Source: Calliopsis andreniformis
Taxonomy: Eukaryota; Arthropoda; Insecta; Hymenoptera; Andrenidae
Assembly: GCF_051401765.1 (NCBI RefSeq)
Contig: NC_135066.1
Coordinates: forward strand, 21,517,501-21,581,500
Length of the DNA: 64,000 bases
Direction: 5' to 3'
Shown here: positions 1-11,300 of the stretch, piece by piece
How the letters are laid out: each line of letters opens with the position of its first letter
Numbering within the stretch: position 1 is the first letter of the stretch
Position numbers and translations under genes: made by a program
Notes under the pieces: generated by a model
What the model was told of the DNA's origin: nothing
What the model saw: only the letters and a program-made list of their open reading frames with translations
Databases searched by the model: none

Positions 1-430
1 TTTTGACAATCCGGCAGTTTTTTTTCTATCAGTAACGTTACCACTGGTAAGGGGGTACTGTGGCGTACTCGACCAGGTAGTTGGGTCGAGCGAACGCGCA
101 CGGCTGTTAGCCATTTAGGGCCTACGAATTGCTAAAGGAAAGGCCTTGGGCCTTGAAGTGCTTGCAGCCATGTGCAAGGATCAGTCAAGATGTTTGCGTA
201 AAAATTGTTTCTCGGGTCTGGAAAGTCTCACTCTGGTTTACGACATGGTTTTTCCTTACGGAGACAAGGATTGTGGACCAGAGTGGGCATTCCGTCGTTG
301 CCTTTCGAGAGTCAAACACCAAACGATTCGACTGCGCTGCCCTTAACGCAAGGGTCGGTTCATGAAAAGTAACATTACTTTTCATAGATTCTATTTGAAT
401 CATCTTGTAAATAGTATAAATAAATATTAG
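1..430. other. No recognisable gene; short palindrome at 364-383
   Basis: Three short overlapping ORFs occur here on both strands, but none resembles a known family and none has splice or start context that singles it out. A perfect 9-bp dyad with a 2-bp centre lies at 364-383 (GAAAAGTAA / TTACTTTTC), next to the broken end of the adjoining non-LTR element. This may be the flank of whatever event cut that element. Confidence 0.4.
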
Positions 431-474
431 TGATAGGTACATAGTGTTTAATTATTAATCTCCACGTCATTCAC

Positions 475-2331
475 CTCAAATTAAACAAGGTTGGACTCAA
501 CGGGTATCCTTGTCGCACTCCTTTCGTTGTCACAAAATTTTCCGAAATACCCTCGCTCGTTATAACACTATTTCTAGTCTTTCCGTAGATCTCTTTTATC
601 ATTCTCATCATTTTGCCTTTGATTCCCCTTTTCCCTAGCTTTTCAAACATTTTTTCTCTGTTTATACTGTCGAAAGCTGCTTTAAAATCGATGAATGCCG
701 CGTATAGTTTACCTTTTTTTCTTTTAATTTTTTATTTATGATCGAATTTAGTACAAAGCAGTAATCTCTAGCTGATCTCCCGTCCGTAAATCCTGCTTGG
801 CTTTCTAAGAGTATTCCTTTCTTTTCTATCCATGTGTTTAGTCTTTTTGCCATTATCGCTGCCAGAATTTTATATCCTACGTTCAGCAGTGAGATGCCTC
901 TGTAATTTGTCACTTCATTTTCGGTGCCTGCTTTGAGTATTGGTTAAATTCTAGCTATCTCCCAATTTTTGCAGATTTTACCTTTTCTCCATAGCTCATT
1001 TAACCTAGTTACCCATTCTGTACCTATTTCCATAGTTAGTGCCTTGAAGAATTCCACTATCAATCCATCCTCGCCCGGCGTTTTTCCGTTTTTCATTTTG
1101 CTAATTACTTTTATCACTTCTTCCACTTCTATGTCTTCATTTAATTCCCGCTCTTCTTCTGTCTCCTCCTCTTCCTTTTCGTCTTGCTCTCGTGTGCTCT
1201 CTTCTTCTCTATTCTCCTCTTGTTGTGTACTTCCGTTCAGCATCCTTACGAAGTGTTCTACCATTTTATTTTTGTTAATTTCTCCAGCCATTCTCTTATT
1301 CTTCTGCCTGAACGTTTTTATCACTTTCCACAATCTTACTATATCCCTGCTTTGTTCCACCCTATTCCAATTATTATTGTTTCTCCATTCCTGAACTTTC
1401 TGTTTGTATTTCTTTTTTAAGTTTTTTCTTGCCTCAACTAGTTTTATTCTGACCTCTGGTTTTCTTGAGGTGCAATACTTCTTCAGTAGCTTTAATACTT
1501 TTTTTCTTTCCTCTTTGCATTCTTTGTTGTACCACGATCCTCTTCTTGTAGTTTCCTTTCTCATCTTTGCCTTATCTGCTGCCTTCTTTATTATTGTTGT
1601 GAGGTTATTCATCTTATCCTCTATTTTCTTCGTTTCCTCTGTTTCTTCATATTTTTGCCACTCTTTGGCTAGCCATTCCTGGAATTCTTCTCGCCTCTCT
1701 TCTTTCCATATCCACTTTGGCCCTTTTTGTTCTGTATCCTGCTCTCGCTTTTCCTCCACTTGCTCCAATGTCATAATAATTGGCAAGTGGTCTGATTCTT
1801 CGTGTTTTTCCACCTTGATCTTTATTATTGAGCTTTCTTCATCATCTTCTTTCACAATGATATAGTCTACGACTGAGGTTCCTCTTGGTCCTATATATGT
1901 GAAATTTCCCTCTTCGTCTCCCTTTTCTCTACCATTTAGCACCATAAGTCCAAACTCCTGGCATATCGCCAGTAATTTCTCTCCTTCTTTATTTGCCACC
2001 TTATCTTCTGATCTTCTTGTCCAATTTTCTTCCTCCTCCATTTCTGTCCTGGCATGTTCCTCCCCTATTCTCGCATTCCAGTCACCAACGATGATTAGTT
2101 CCCCATCTTCCTTTATTCCATCCTCTAACAGTCTCTCCATAGCCTTTTTTACTTTTCCAACTTATTGATCATTGCTGCTTCATTTTTTGTTTCCATCCAC
2201 GTTTCTTGTAATATAATTATATCGCACTTTTCCAGAACCTTCCATGCTTTATTGACCGTGCCTACTCCTGCTATGTTCCATATCAACAAATTTATCTTTT
2301 GGTTTCCTCCCCCTTTTTTGGTGTTTGCCAA
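475..2331 (-). pseudogene. ORF2: AP-like endonuclease plus partial reverse transcriptase
   Basis: This encodes the enzyme for target-primed reverse transcription. Endonuclease motifs are visible in order: LLIWNIAG with its catalytic Asn near 2300, LQETW near 2215, GDWNARIG near 2080, VVDYIIV near 1860, and the catalytic SDH near 1790. The RT starts at NYRGISLLNV (about 905), followed by QAGFTDGRS (about 795), then block A with FIDFKAAFD (about 690) and VRQGYPLSPTLFN (about 490). The catalytic YxDD/FADD box is absent because the copy ends first. Damage: a frameshift near 2145, an in-frame TAA at 944-946, and a frameshift in an A-run near 718. It cannot make a working enzyme. Confidence 0.85.
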
Positions 2332-3383
2332 AAATTTACTGCTTCTAATTTAGCTTTTGTTTCATTCCATTTCATCCATGTACCGTTTATCTCTAGTTTC
2401 TGGTATTTGACTTTGGTACTATTTCCTTTTCTTGCTTCTTCTCTTGCTATTTCTTTTAATGTTCTTTGTATATCTCGTTCCTTTTTAGTTAAGTCATCGT
2501 CCACAAATATTTTGCTTCCTTTCAAATTATGTTTTGCCTTCATTACTTCCATTTTCGCTTCTCTGTTTTCCAGTTCTGCTATAATTTTCTGTCCTCCATT
2601 TTTCCCTTTTCTAATTATGTTAGCCATTATTACCGGTACATTTACTTTCATCTTTCCTTGTAGAAATTTTTCCACCTCTTCTGTCAAATTTTCCCCTGTC
2701 ATTGTTTTGCCTCTAATTATAATGTTCTGTCTTCTTTCTTTTCTGTCTTTAATTTCTACCTTCCACTCCATCTCTGCCATTCTCTCATCTAATTCTGTGA
2801 TTCCACTTTCTCCTTCTACATTCTTAATTCTTGTTTCCATCTCTGTTTTCCATTCCTTTAACTCGTCCTCTTCCTCCTCTGCTTTCCTCTCTAGTTCTTT
2901 AATTTTTCCTATTATTAATTTTTTCTCCTCTCACCATTTCTCCTCTCTTATTTCTATTTCCCTTTCTACTCTGTTGATTTCTAGTTTCAGCTATTCTTGC
3001 AGGCCTTCTTTTAAATCTCTCACTTCTTTCCTTAGTTCGCCCGCTACCCCTTTTATTAACCTTCCCTCAAGTTTTTTGCATATTCTGCTTTCAATGTCTT
3101 CCTGTTCCAGCCCGTATTCTTCTCTCATTAACTTCTCCTCTTCTCCTTGTTCTAAGTCCTCATTTTCCAATTCATTCGTTTCGTCTGTCTCTTTCTGAGT
3201 TGACTTTTTGATAGGTGTGCGCATTGTTTTCATCCCGCTTGTATAATTTTCAGAGTTGAGGTTATAATCGGTGTGTATCGTGTAGTTCTTCAGCGACATC
3301 TGTCGGTTGCGTTCCACAAGCTTCTCCACTTTTGATGGACGTCCTTTCCCATGCTTCTTCTCTACAGCCAATGCTGCTTCCAT
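2292..3383 (-). pseudogene. ORF1 of the non-LTR element (coiled coil plus RRM-like)
   Basis: One frame runs from an ATG at 3383 to 2292 (about 363 codons), interrupted by stops near 2991 and 2935. The first third contains a basic KKHGKGRPSK stretch and a long Glu/Lys/Arg-rich segment expected to be coiled coil. The second part has RRQNIIIRG, then a charged alpha/beta region and FVDDDLTKKER, matching the RRM plus C-terminal domain of L1-type ORF1 RNA-binding proteins. No CCHC knuckles are visible. By family it would package the element's RNA. The overlap with ORF2 at 2292-2331 suggests coupled translation in the parent element. Confidence 0.75.
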
Positions 3384-3799
3384 CTTAACCTCACTTATGC
3401 GTTGTTATTTCTTTTGAGCCTCCTTCTTATCACTCTGCACCCCCTCACCTGTCTTTACTTGCCCACCTTCTCTGCACTTTCACCCGTCACTTTAACCTCA
3501 CCCCGTCTTCCACACACAATTAATACCTCTTTTATCTTCTCCTCCACGTAAACTTTAATACTGCACATGTGCCGCCATCAATCGTCCCTCACCTTTTCTC
3601 ATGTGTGCGTTTTCTTATTTCACTTATAACTCGAAAATTAAGGTACGTAAGACTCTTGCTCATAGGATATTTTTTTACTTAAATTAGGGTGTAGATTTAG
3701 TTCCTCAAATATTGACATGTATTTTTGAGACATGTTAATATTTCTCTCTCAGATAAAGTGAGCTTTCCTATTTGATTTTATAGATTTGTTGATTTCGTA

Positions 3800-4364
3800 G
3801 ATTATAGATTACATTTTTTGGTGATTATAAACGCAACTGATCCCAGTTCCGTCGCAGTTGTAAATACTAGAAGCGAAAAAGTTATATGTAGCCATAAGCT
3901 ATTTAAGATTACTGAACAATTGATGCACTTGTGGCATATTAAAACTCGCAGTTCGCATCAAACTTGTAGGCTTTACCTTTCTTAAAGATATGTCAGGATG
4001 TCGAGGTAAAAAATCATAATAGAAATGTTTTCCAGTTGTTCCTTTTACCATGTTAAATCGATGGGGAAGCTTTAGTTGCGTTGATAAGTCATACGCCAAT
4101 TTTGAAAATTCTTTGTTTGTTAACCGGCGACAACGTTTAGCTAGATCTTTTATGTGACAGTAATTGATCTTCGTATTCTATAGTGACAGTTTTAGTAAAT
4201 CGGCCTAGTTTAGTTTGTAGTGTCATTTCTTGATTTTGTTTTAAAGGCTTTACTTTGTCAAATAAACTGCTTCTTAGCATACCATATTTTCTAGATGCTC
4301 CTATCAGACTAATTTTGTTGTTCATAATTTCGTTAAGTATAACTTTTAAAGTCTCTGAATCCCA
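3800..4364 (-). pseudogene. pogo/Tigger-type transposase relic
   Basis: Reading the minus strand from 4364: an N-terminal psq-type helix-turn-helix (LIGASRKYGM, then KLGRFT), then a CENP-B-type second HTH (AYDLSTQL, DISLRKVKPTSL, FNMPQVHQLF), then IYNCDGTGIS where pogo transposases carry the first catalytic Asp in N-x-DETGI. Here the Glu of DETG is replaced by Gly. A 1-nt frameshift lies near 4165 and an in-frame TAA sits near 3898. The reading is cut at 4365 by an LTR fragment beginning TGTTACG, so the first codons are missing. Downstream catalytic parts are not recognisable. Confidence 0.75.
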
Positions 4365-4365
4365 G

Positions 4366-4502
4366 TGTTACGTTCCGGTTAAATCATACCTTAATATCGT
4401 ATAACATTTCAATAGAAGTATTGCTTCAAACCGAGTGTCCCTGTAACCTGGTATTTTGAAAACCTCAGCATTACACCAACCGTGCAGATGTCAAACGTGT
4501 GT
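4366..4502 (+). mobile_element. 5' part of an LTR, same family as 58431-58679
   Basis: About 137 bp match the first half of the complete LTR at 58431-58679, starting TGTTACGT and sharing for example CCGAGTGTCCCTGTAACCTG. Similarity ends abruptly after GTCAAACGTGTGT. The fragment interrupts the pogo transposase reading, so it inserted later. Confidence 0.8.
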
Positions 4503-4563
4503 GGATGACCGACTTAGTATATAATTCGCATTTTAAAAAGAGACTTCGCCAGAGTAAGCATCA

Positions 4564-4632
4564 ATTACGGCAGGTCATTCGGCTTCACCATTCGAACAAA
4601 ATTCCAATCAACTCTTTTAAAACCTGCCGTAA
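4564..4632. repeat. Short inverted repeat (hairpin)
   Basis: TTACGGCAGGT at 4565-4575 and ACCTGCCGTAA at 4622-4632 are perfect inverted 11-mers around a 46-bp loop. It could be a tiny MITE remnant. No target duplication is evident. Confidence 0.6.
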
Positions 4633-5051
4633 CCTTTGTCTCGCGCCGATTCTTTTACCAAAATTCAAGTAAGGAATATTTCGCCCGTTCATAGTCAGTG
4701 TCACGTAACGTAAAACCACGAGTGAAAACCTCTGTAAGTCTCCTAACGCCGAGCTATTAGGTCTTCGTTACTCGCTACCGTCATAGTTATAAGGTAAATC
4801 AATTATTGTAAATTATACTTGTAATAACGTATTACTTTTATGATATCGGTATCGGTAAAAGTAACAAAACATTAAGGATTAATTGTTAAGATATGGATAA
4901 GGCTTCCAAGATATGGATAAGGAATCCAAGAAAAACGAAAAACTCAGTATAAATTAAATTCAACTTCTACTAGACATCTGCAGCTTGTCTTATTTTTCGC
5001 CAGAAATTGTAGAAGGATTGTTACTTGCAGTCTCCAATAAATTTTGTAATA
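4633..5051. other. Likely 3' untranslated region and flank of the TMEM200-like gene
   Basis: There is no coding signal. The stretch lies directly after the stop codon of the minus-strand host gene, so it probably contains its 3' UTR, although I see no clear AATAAA on that strand nearby. A 20-bp tandem duplication (AAGATATGGATAAGG...) lies at 4888-4927. Confidence 0.4.
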
Positions 5052-5314
5052 TTACCTATAATCTCCTTTAGGAAAGTCTGGACTTCTTCTAAAGTCGAGA
5101 CTAGCTTTACGATGTCCCATTGATCTTTCCATTCTGCGTTCACTCCCAACTTTATCGAACGACATTTTATGAAAGTTTGGCGAGGAAATCTTACGGAAGT
5201 CTCTGGGGGATATTTTAGTAAGATCCCTCGACGCTGTCAATTCTTCGAGCAATTTTATATCTATCGAGTTCCTTTTTTTTGGTACAAAATCATCTGGATA
5301 CTTACAGTAGACGC
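5052..5314 (-). CDS. TMEM200-like exon 7 (C-terminal tail and stop)
   Basis: It begins after a strong acceptor (CTCTTCCTGTCCTACAG), enters in phase 1, and reads GVYCKYPDDFVPKKR to a basic Ser/Arg-rich tail ending PDFPKGDYR and TAA. The stop overlaps a GTAAT that looks like a donor (GATTATAG/GTAATA). If that donor were used, the best next acceptor would be near 4978 and would add about 10 residues. Simple termination at 5052 is more economical. Confidence 0.8.
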
Positions 5315-8300
5315 CTGTAGGACAGGAAGAGTAACTATTTTTTAATTTGCTTATTTCCTGTTATTTGTTTTCAGAATATTCTGTGATTGTAAAGCAAAAC
5401 AATATAAATCAAATTTGTGTTTGAAATATTGATGTTTGAAGATCTGAATCTTAATTCTATATTATTGACTCGAATCTCATTATAATTTCATTCATTAATC
5501 ATATATATCAATTAAAACATAAACTCAAATTTTTTAGTAATGTGACCTATGTCGTTTTGCTTTATACCTAGCTACCGTATCTTCTTTCATGATAAGTGAC
5601 CTGAAAGCTTAGGCGAATAACCACGGTTCGTTGGAGATCGTATCGTCTCATCAACCTCTTCAACGTATTCAACCTTTGTCTGACGAAGTAGTTGAGGTCG
5701 TTTTGCAATATCTGATCTGTCCTTTACTTTTAGTGTAACTGGACCTTTATTTGGAATATGCAAATCCATTGCCATGGAGACTTGACTACCTCCCATCTTT
5801 TGTTGTTCCAAACTTTCACTGCTGACCTATCAAATTGTGCAAATTATTATTATACATATGTGCAAAAGGTTCCGACCACATAGATTTTTCATTCAATATT
5901 TAAAAAGCAACATTTAATAGTACTTTGATCATTATTATATGTAAGGATATGACAAATGAAAGGCAATAGAACAATAAACACACTTTGTTTCCTATTTTGT
6001 AACAACTTACTTAGAAAATTGTTCAGCTAGCGTATTTAAAAGTTCCCGGCCACTTTTGTTTACTAATGTATACGATGTCTCTTCCTGATTAACCCTCGAA
6101 CAGCGAATTGTTTTACATTTATGTGCAAAGGTAGCGGACCCAAGGTCATTTTCGATGCAGCGTTCGCCGTCCGAGGATTAAACACATTGTATCTGAATGT
6201 TTACATGCAGAAACACCAATGTCAGTTATTAATACGAAATCAAAGCGATAACACGAGTTGAAAGACTATTAAAACCCGACAAAAAGTGATTATGTTTTCA
6301 CATGCTGGGATATCTACATTGGTGCTCTGTTTTCAATCAGAAAATCCACGGTTAGTGATATTATTGCAAAATATAATGCAGGATATTGCCTGACTAATTT
6401 ATCATGAAGTGGAAGACCACCGAAAACTACAACAAGGGTTAATCACGTCATCAAACGAAAGACTGTAGCAGATCCTAACAAGACTGCTTCTGAAATTACT
6501 CGTGAATTACATGAATAAGGAGTTACTAATGTTGGTCGCAGTACTGTAACACGACGTTTACAGGATGTGGGTCTTTTCGGCAGGATTTAATCAGTAAAAA
6601 AAATCAAAAGGCTCGTTTGAGATTCGCAAAGGAGTACTTAAATTTTTTTGATGAACGCATTTTCCGATGAAACAAAATTTAATTTGTTCTGAAAGGATAT
6701 CAGACAATACGTACAACGTCCAATTGGTAAAAGATATGATATAAGGTATCAAATTCCTACTGTTAAACATGGTGGAGGGAACTTAATGGTTTGTACAAAG
6801 GGAGTAATGAACGGCTTAATGTGCCCATATTAGATAACAGTTTATTACACTATACAGAAACAAAAATGGGGAAAAACTAGATTTTCCAACATGATAATGT
6901 CCCAAACACCTCAAGGGCCGCCAAAGAATGGTTGCTCTCTAAAAGAATAAAAGTTTCAAAATTGTCAGCTCAATCCCTGTACGTAAACCTGATTGAGCAT
7001 TTGTAATAGGAGATAAAACGTGGTTCGAAAAAGGTTAAATAGAAACAAAACAGAATTATTTAAAAATATAACGGACGAATATAATAAAATCCTACCTGAC
7101 ACTATTTCAAGCGTACTAGACTCTATGCCTCGCCTCTGTGTAGCTGTCATTATTGAAAAAGCCATGCCGACAAGATATTAATTTTCCCAGAAAATCTTAA
7201 GAAGGTAAATAAAAGCACGCCAAGTATGTGTGCCTCCTTGAAAAATCTACCCTACAGAAACCAATTTCCCACAAAGTACGTATCATTTGAAAAAATCAAT
7301 TTAAGATATTAGGGCAAACAAATCTATTAAAAGCATTGGAAAACGCCAAGCGCAAGAATTTAATTTTCTATCAAAACATTGTTAATATTATAGTCCCAAC
7401 AAATATCATTTTTAATCTTATTTCTACCGTTACAGTGCATCTACGATTCAAAATATTTTTACGCTACTTGCACCTGCTACATGAAAATCATGTTTCATTC
7501 TATGAAGTAGGTATTCATTTTTATTAGAAATCAATTTACAAAAATCATTGCTTATGCTACAGTTAGTAACTTACTTGACTTAGAAATACTTTCTGGGCTC
7601 TTTTGTAAAGAAGTTTAGTCATAAATAATGATAACACAATCCTCTTGTAACAATAATGATAGTCAGGGGCGACGAATTTTTTCTCCACCGCGATCGTCTC
7701 CTACGGTCTGTAGGTAACGAACGGTCCTGCGGGTCATGAGTTCGTCACTCCTATCGAAATGAACTATCGCATTGACATTTGCACCTTCGGTGCACATATA
7801 GAGCATCTATAACCGGTTAATATAAATTTAAAGACATTGACTACAAAACCACGTAAAATATCTATTTGTGTATATCTATAATAGTTTGGTTTGTATAAAG
7901 TATTAAGTGTCTACTACTTCTTTTGTAGTAACCCTGTGTTTATAATGATTGGATTGCTTTACAAAAGGGCTCACCAAGTATTTCTTGGTCAAGTAAGCTA
8001 CTAACTGTAGCATAAGCAATGTGCAAATAACGTCAAAATTATTTTTAATGGGAGATACACTGTAGTGGTAGAAGTAAGATTAAAAGTGATATTTGTTGGG
8101 ACTACAATATTAGCAATGTTTTGATAGAAGATTAAATTCTTGTGCTTGGCATTGTAGGAGGATTGGATGGGTGAAATCTCAAAAAAAAATTCATAGATTC
8201 CGTTTACAAGCAAGAGACAGGGAGATTGAAAATCTAATATAGCAATGTTGTAACTGTAAAAAATAATCTACAAGCAGGTAAAGAAATAAATTTATATACC

Positions 8301-11300
8301 CCAACACCATCTATTTTTTTAAATTTCTCAACTTGTACAATACCCACATGTCACATAAAATTTCGTTACTAGAGACTACTCCAGAAAGTTAAAACATTAC
8401 TTCATAACAACAGGCGACACCTCGGCCCCCCCATAACACCTCACCTTAATACAAACAATCTTCAAATTAGCACCAGCTTCAATCTACTACTGAATCTCCG
8501 AAACGATTGAAGTTCCTGTTTACTGGAAATCGAAGCCACCCACCACACGACGGATCACGTCGTCGCCTCAGAAACGACAGCCCGTAACCTTACGCTGCAT
8601 GACTCACGAAGCGCGGCACTAGTTTACACCGCGACCGCCAGGCGACCATATCGCGAAAAGCAATCTCGCGAGAGGGTTTGCGGGCCATCGAGCTGATAAG
8701 CACCTATGACGGTCCGCACGAGACAGAGAGTATGCCTAGTGGTCTCAGAATTGTGGGCGGCGATCGCTCGACGGTTCCCTCACTATGACTCTTTATTCGG
8801 CGTCTCTCTTGCTTTGCTTCCATTGACGCGCAACACAAGCTATCCGATCCGTGTTACTCGTTGCTTTCAGGCAACGTTTCATAGTTGCATGTTTCACGTT
8901 GCCACGTTGCCACGTTGCCAGAGGTGAAAGCCCTCGAGCAGAGGCAGAGAAGAAGGCATAATGAATCGCCGTCGCCGTCATCAGTCGGTAACCTGAGCAG
9001 CTACTCGCGACTAGGTTAACACTCTTCACATCCCAATACTGCAGGTTTTAATTAACCCCAATAGTTTTACGTTATGACTTCACGATAAAAATAAACTGAA
9101 ATCAGAATTATCCATTAACTTATCTTTTTTTTTCTTAATTTTATATAATTTGACGTTCAAGTTTCGGGAGAAAATCCTTGGATTACTAAAAGTTTCAACT
9201 GATTCACACACATTGCAAAAACTACTTCTGTTGCTCTACATATATGTAAAGAAAAAGTAAACACAATTAAAATCTTGTTTGCAATTCTAGAAATATAGAG
9301 CAAAGTATTAATGTTACTATAAACTTATCTTTTTTTTTTTTAATGTTCCGGAGTCCTAATTCGAGAATGAATATTGGTATCTCCGAAAACTTCCTATACC
9401 TTGCTCAGTAGCCTATAAAAAAAGAGAAATATATAATTGAAATCATAATCAAAATTTTAATAATATAGTAACAAATATTAATGTTACAGTAAACTTGTTT
9501 TAAATATTCTGTAATTTACCTAAAACTGCTTTAACTGATTCGTCCACGTTCAGTCCTTTCTCTTTTGTAGCATTAGACATAAACCGCTCATTTGTCAAAT
9601 CTAAAAACAGTTTATCGATGTGACAAATGGGCGGTTCATGCATAAAAAACAAACACAATTAAAATTGTAATTCTGATACATTAAAACAAATTATAAATAT
9701 AATTGTAATAAGTTACCTTTTTGACATTTTTCTGATGAAAGGATAGGTGACAAATCTGATATGAACGACCATGTTTATGGCAATTGCAACTGTTTAAAAA
9801 CTTCGAATTCCGTCCATCAATGGTACACATAGAATTGGACGAATTATCTATTTTTGACAGCGTTTAGAGTCAACTGTTTAAAGGTTTCTAAACGCGTCAA
9901 ATTTTTATACAAATGCTGCACTGACATCAACTCTAGATGTCGGTCATCGACAGACATGGTGCGACTAGTCTCATGCCTAGCTTTTAAGGATGTGCGCACT
10001 ATACAGATTGAATCTAGGAGATCGGCTCCTATTTTATTTCTTTTTCTTGATTTAACATCGGGCAGCATAGAAAATATTCGTTCTGCAGTTGCATTAGAGT
10101 GGGGCAGACATCTGACTGTGTTTACTAGAGATTTGAGGTACGGAAAGAGAGATATTTTTTCGGGAGTTTCTAATTTGCAAATGTCTGCCCACATGTCGTC
10201 GAAGATCATTTTTGCCCAGTCATCTTTTTGGGCTTGCGTTGTACCGTTATACAAAAGTTTCCATTCTTTTTGTAGTTCATCGGTACTAGAAATTCCGAAT
10301 TATCGAGCAACAGCAGCAACATCAGCAAAAGTGGAAACTCTGTCGCTGCTGAACAAAACATTGACTGGTGTAAAAACAGTCAACTGTTTAAGAAAAATAT
10401 CGTCATGAGGAAGACGATTCCGAATTTCATTACTTACGGTAACGTAAAACCGTAAGCAATTTTCGCGGAAGGAGCGTACCTCAACTTCCGATATTCCGTT
10501 TTAAGTTGCCTCTTCCAAAAAATCTGTGCACTCGGGACCAAGATTCACCTCATTAAGCGAAACTTGATTGCATGGTAAAGAAAAATCGACCTGTCTAATT
10601 AAATCAATGTGCCTTAGAGGAGTCGGCTTTAAAAATTTATTTAAAAAAAGTAGGAGTAGCCTGACTGAAGAGGGCTGTAACTCCTGAACCATTGTTTCGT
10701 TTTTTTGGAACAAGGCATTGAAAGAATTTAAAATATTGAGGGTAAATTCCATAAAATAGAAATACCCTTTAATGTCACATCTGCTAAGAGAAGACAAATT
10801 CTGTAGCAGCTTTCGACTTTTCAGAAAATTTTTGCTCTGAGAAAAATCGGACTAAATCGTCCCAGATAAATAAAAATCTCTGAACACATTGGTGCCTTAT
10901 AAGCCAACGTGTATCAGAGAATTTGAGAACTTTTACAGGAGAATTCTCGAAGCTCTCCTGAAATTGACGGAAAATAGTAGCTCGTTTAGGGCTGCTGTTT
11001 ATGTAAGAAGCGACGCCTCGGAGCAATTTGTCACATTCGTCGGGAATTGTAGCATAAGCAGTACTTGCTGCCAATGCTACAAAATGGCATACACATGGCA
11101 ATGTTACGGCATTGGAATGTTTTTCAAGTAACTTGGACTTGAATGAAGAATATCTACCCGTCATTACCGAGGCATTGTTACAACTAAGGACTGCGATATT
11201 TTGCAAAGAAATTTGCATTTTCAGGAACTGATTTTCGAAAGATTTGAAAATCTTTTCTGCTGAACAATCGCTGGCATCCAGATGAATTAATTGTAACAAT

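Larger units (their letters stand above)
430..3560 (-). mobile_element. Degenerate two-ORF non-LTR retrotransposon
   Basis: The minus strand carries, in order, a coiled-coil/RRM-like ORF1, an endonuclease and the first half of a reverse transcriptase, with ORF1 and ORF2 overlapping by about 40 bp in different frames. This is the layout of L1/Jockey-type insect elements. The copy stops inside the RT palm near 475-430 and no poly(A) tail follows. Because non-LTR elements are usually 5'-truncated, the loss of the 3' half more likely reflects a later deletion or insertion than incomplete insertion. GC and codon use differ little from the surroundings. Confidence 0.85.

Noticed and set aside
969..3198. 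Long plus-strand Ser/Phe-rich ORFs over the first 3 kb
   Set aside because: They are antisense shadows of the Glu/Lys-rich minus-strand non-LTR ORFs, which show named motifs.
4945..4977. An extra terminal exon for the TMEM200-like gene
   Set aside because: The frame terminates at TAA 5054-5052 without splicing. The alternative needs a weak acceptor with little pyrimidine tract. Kept only as a note.
5306..5314. A possible 9-nt microexon (GCGTCTACT) between CCTACAG and GTAAGT on the minus strand
   Set aside because: The frame is open straight through the apparent donor, the following intron would be only about 40 nt, and starting exon 7 at 5314 without that donor gives perfect phase with exon 6.
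5822..5826. Acceptor TAG/GTC as the start of exon 6
   Set aside because: It shifts the frame relative to exon 5 (phase 2). The acceptor five bases further in (GGTCAG/C) restores it.
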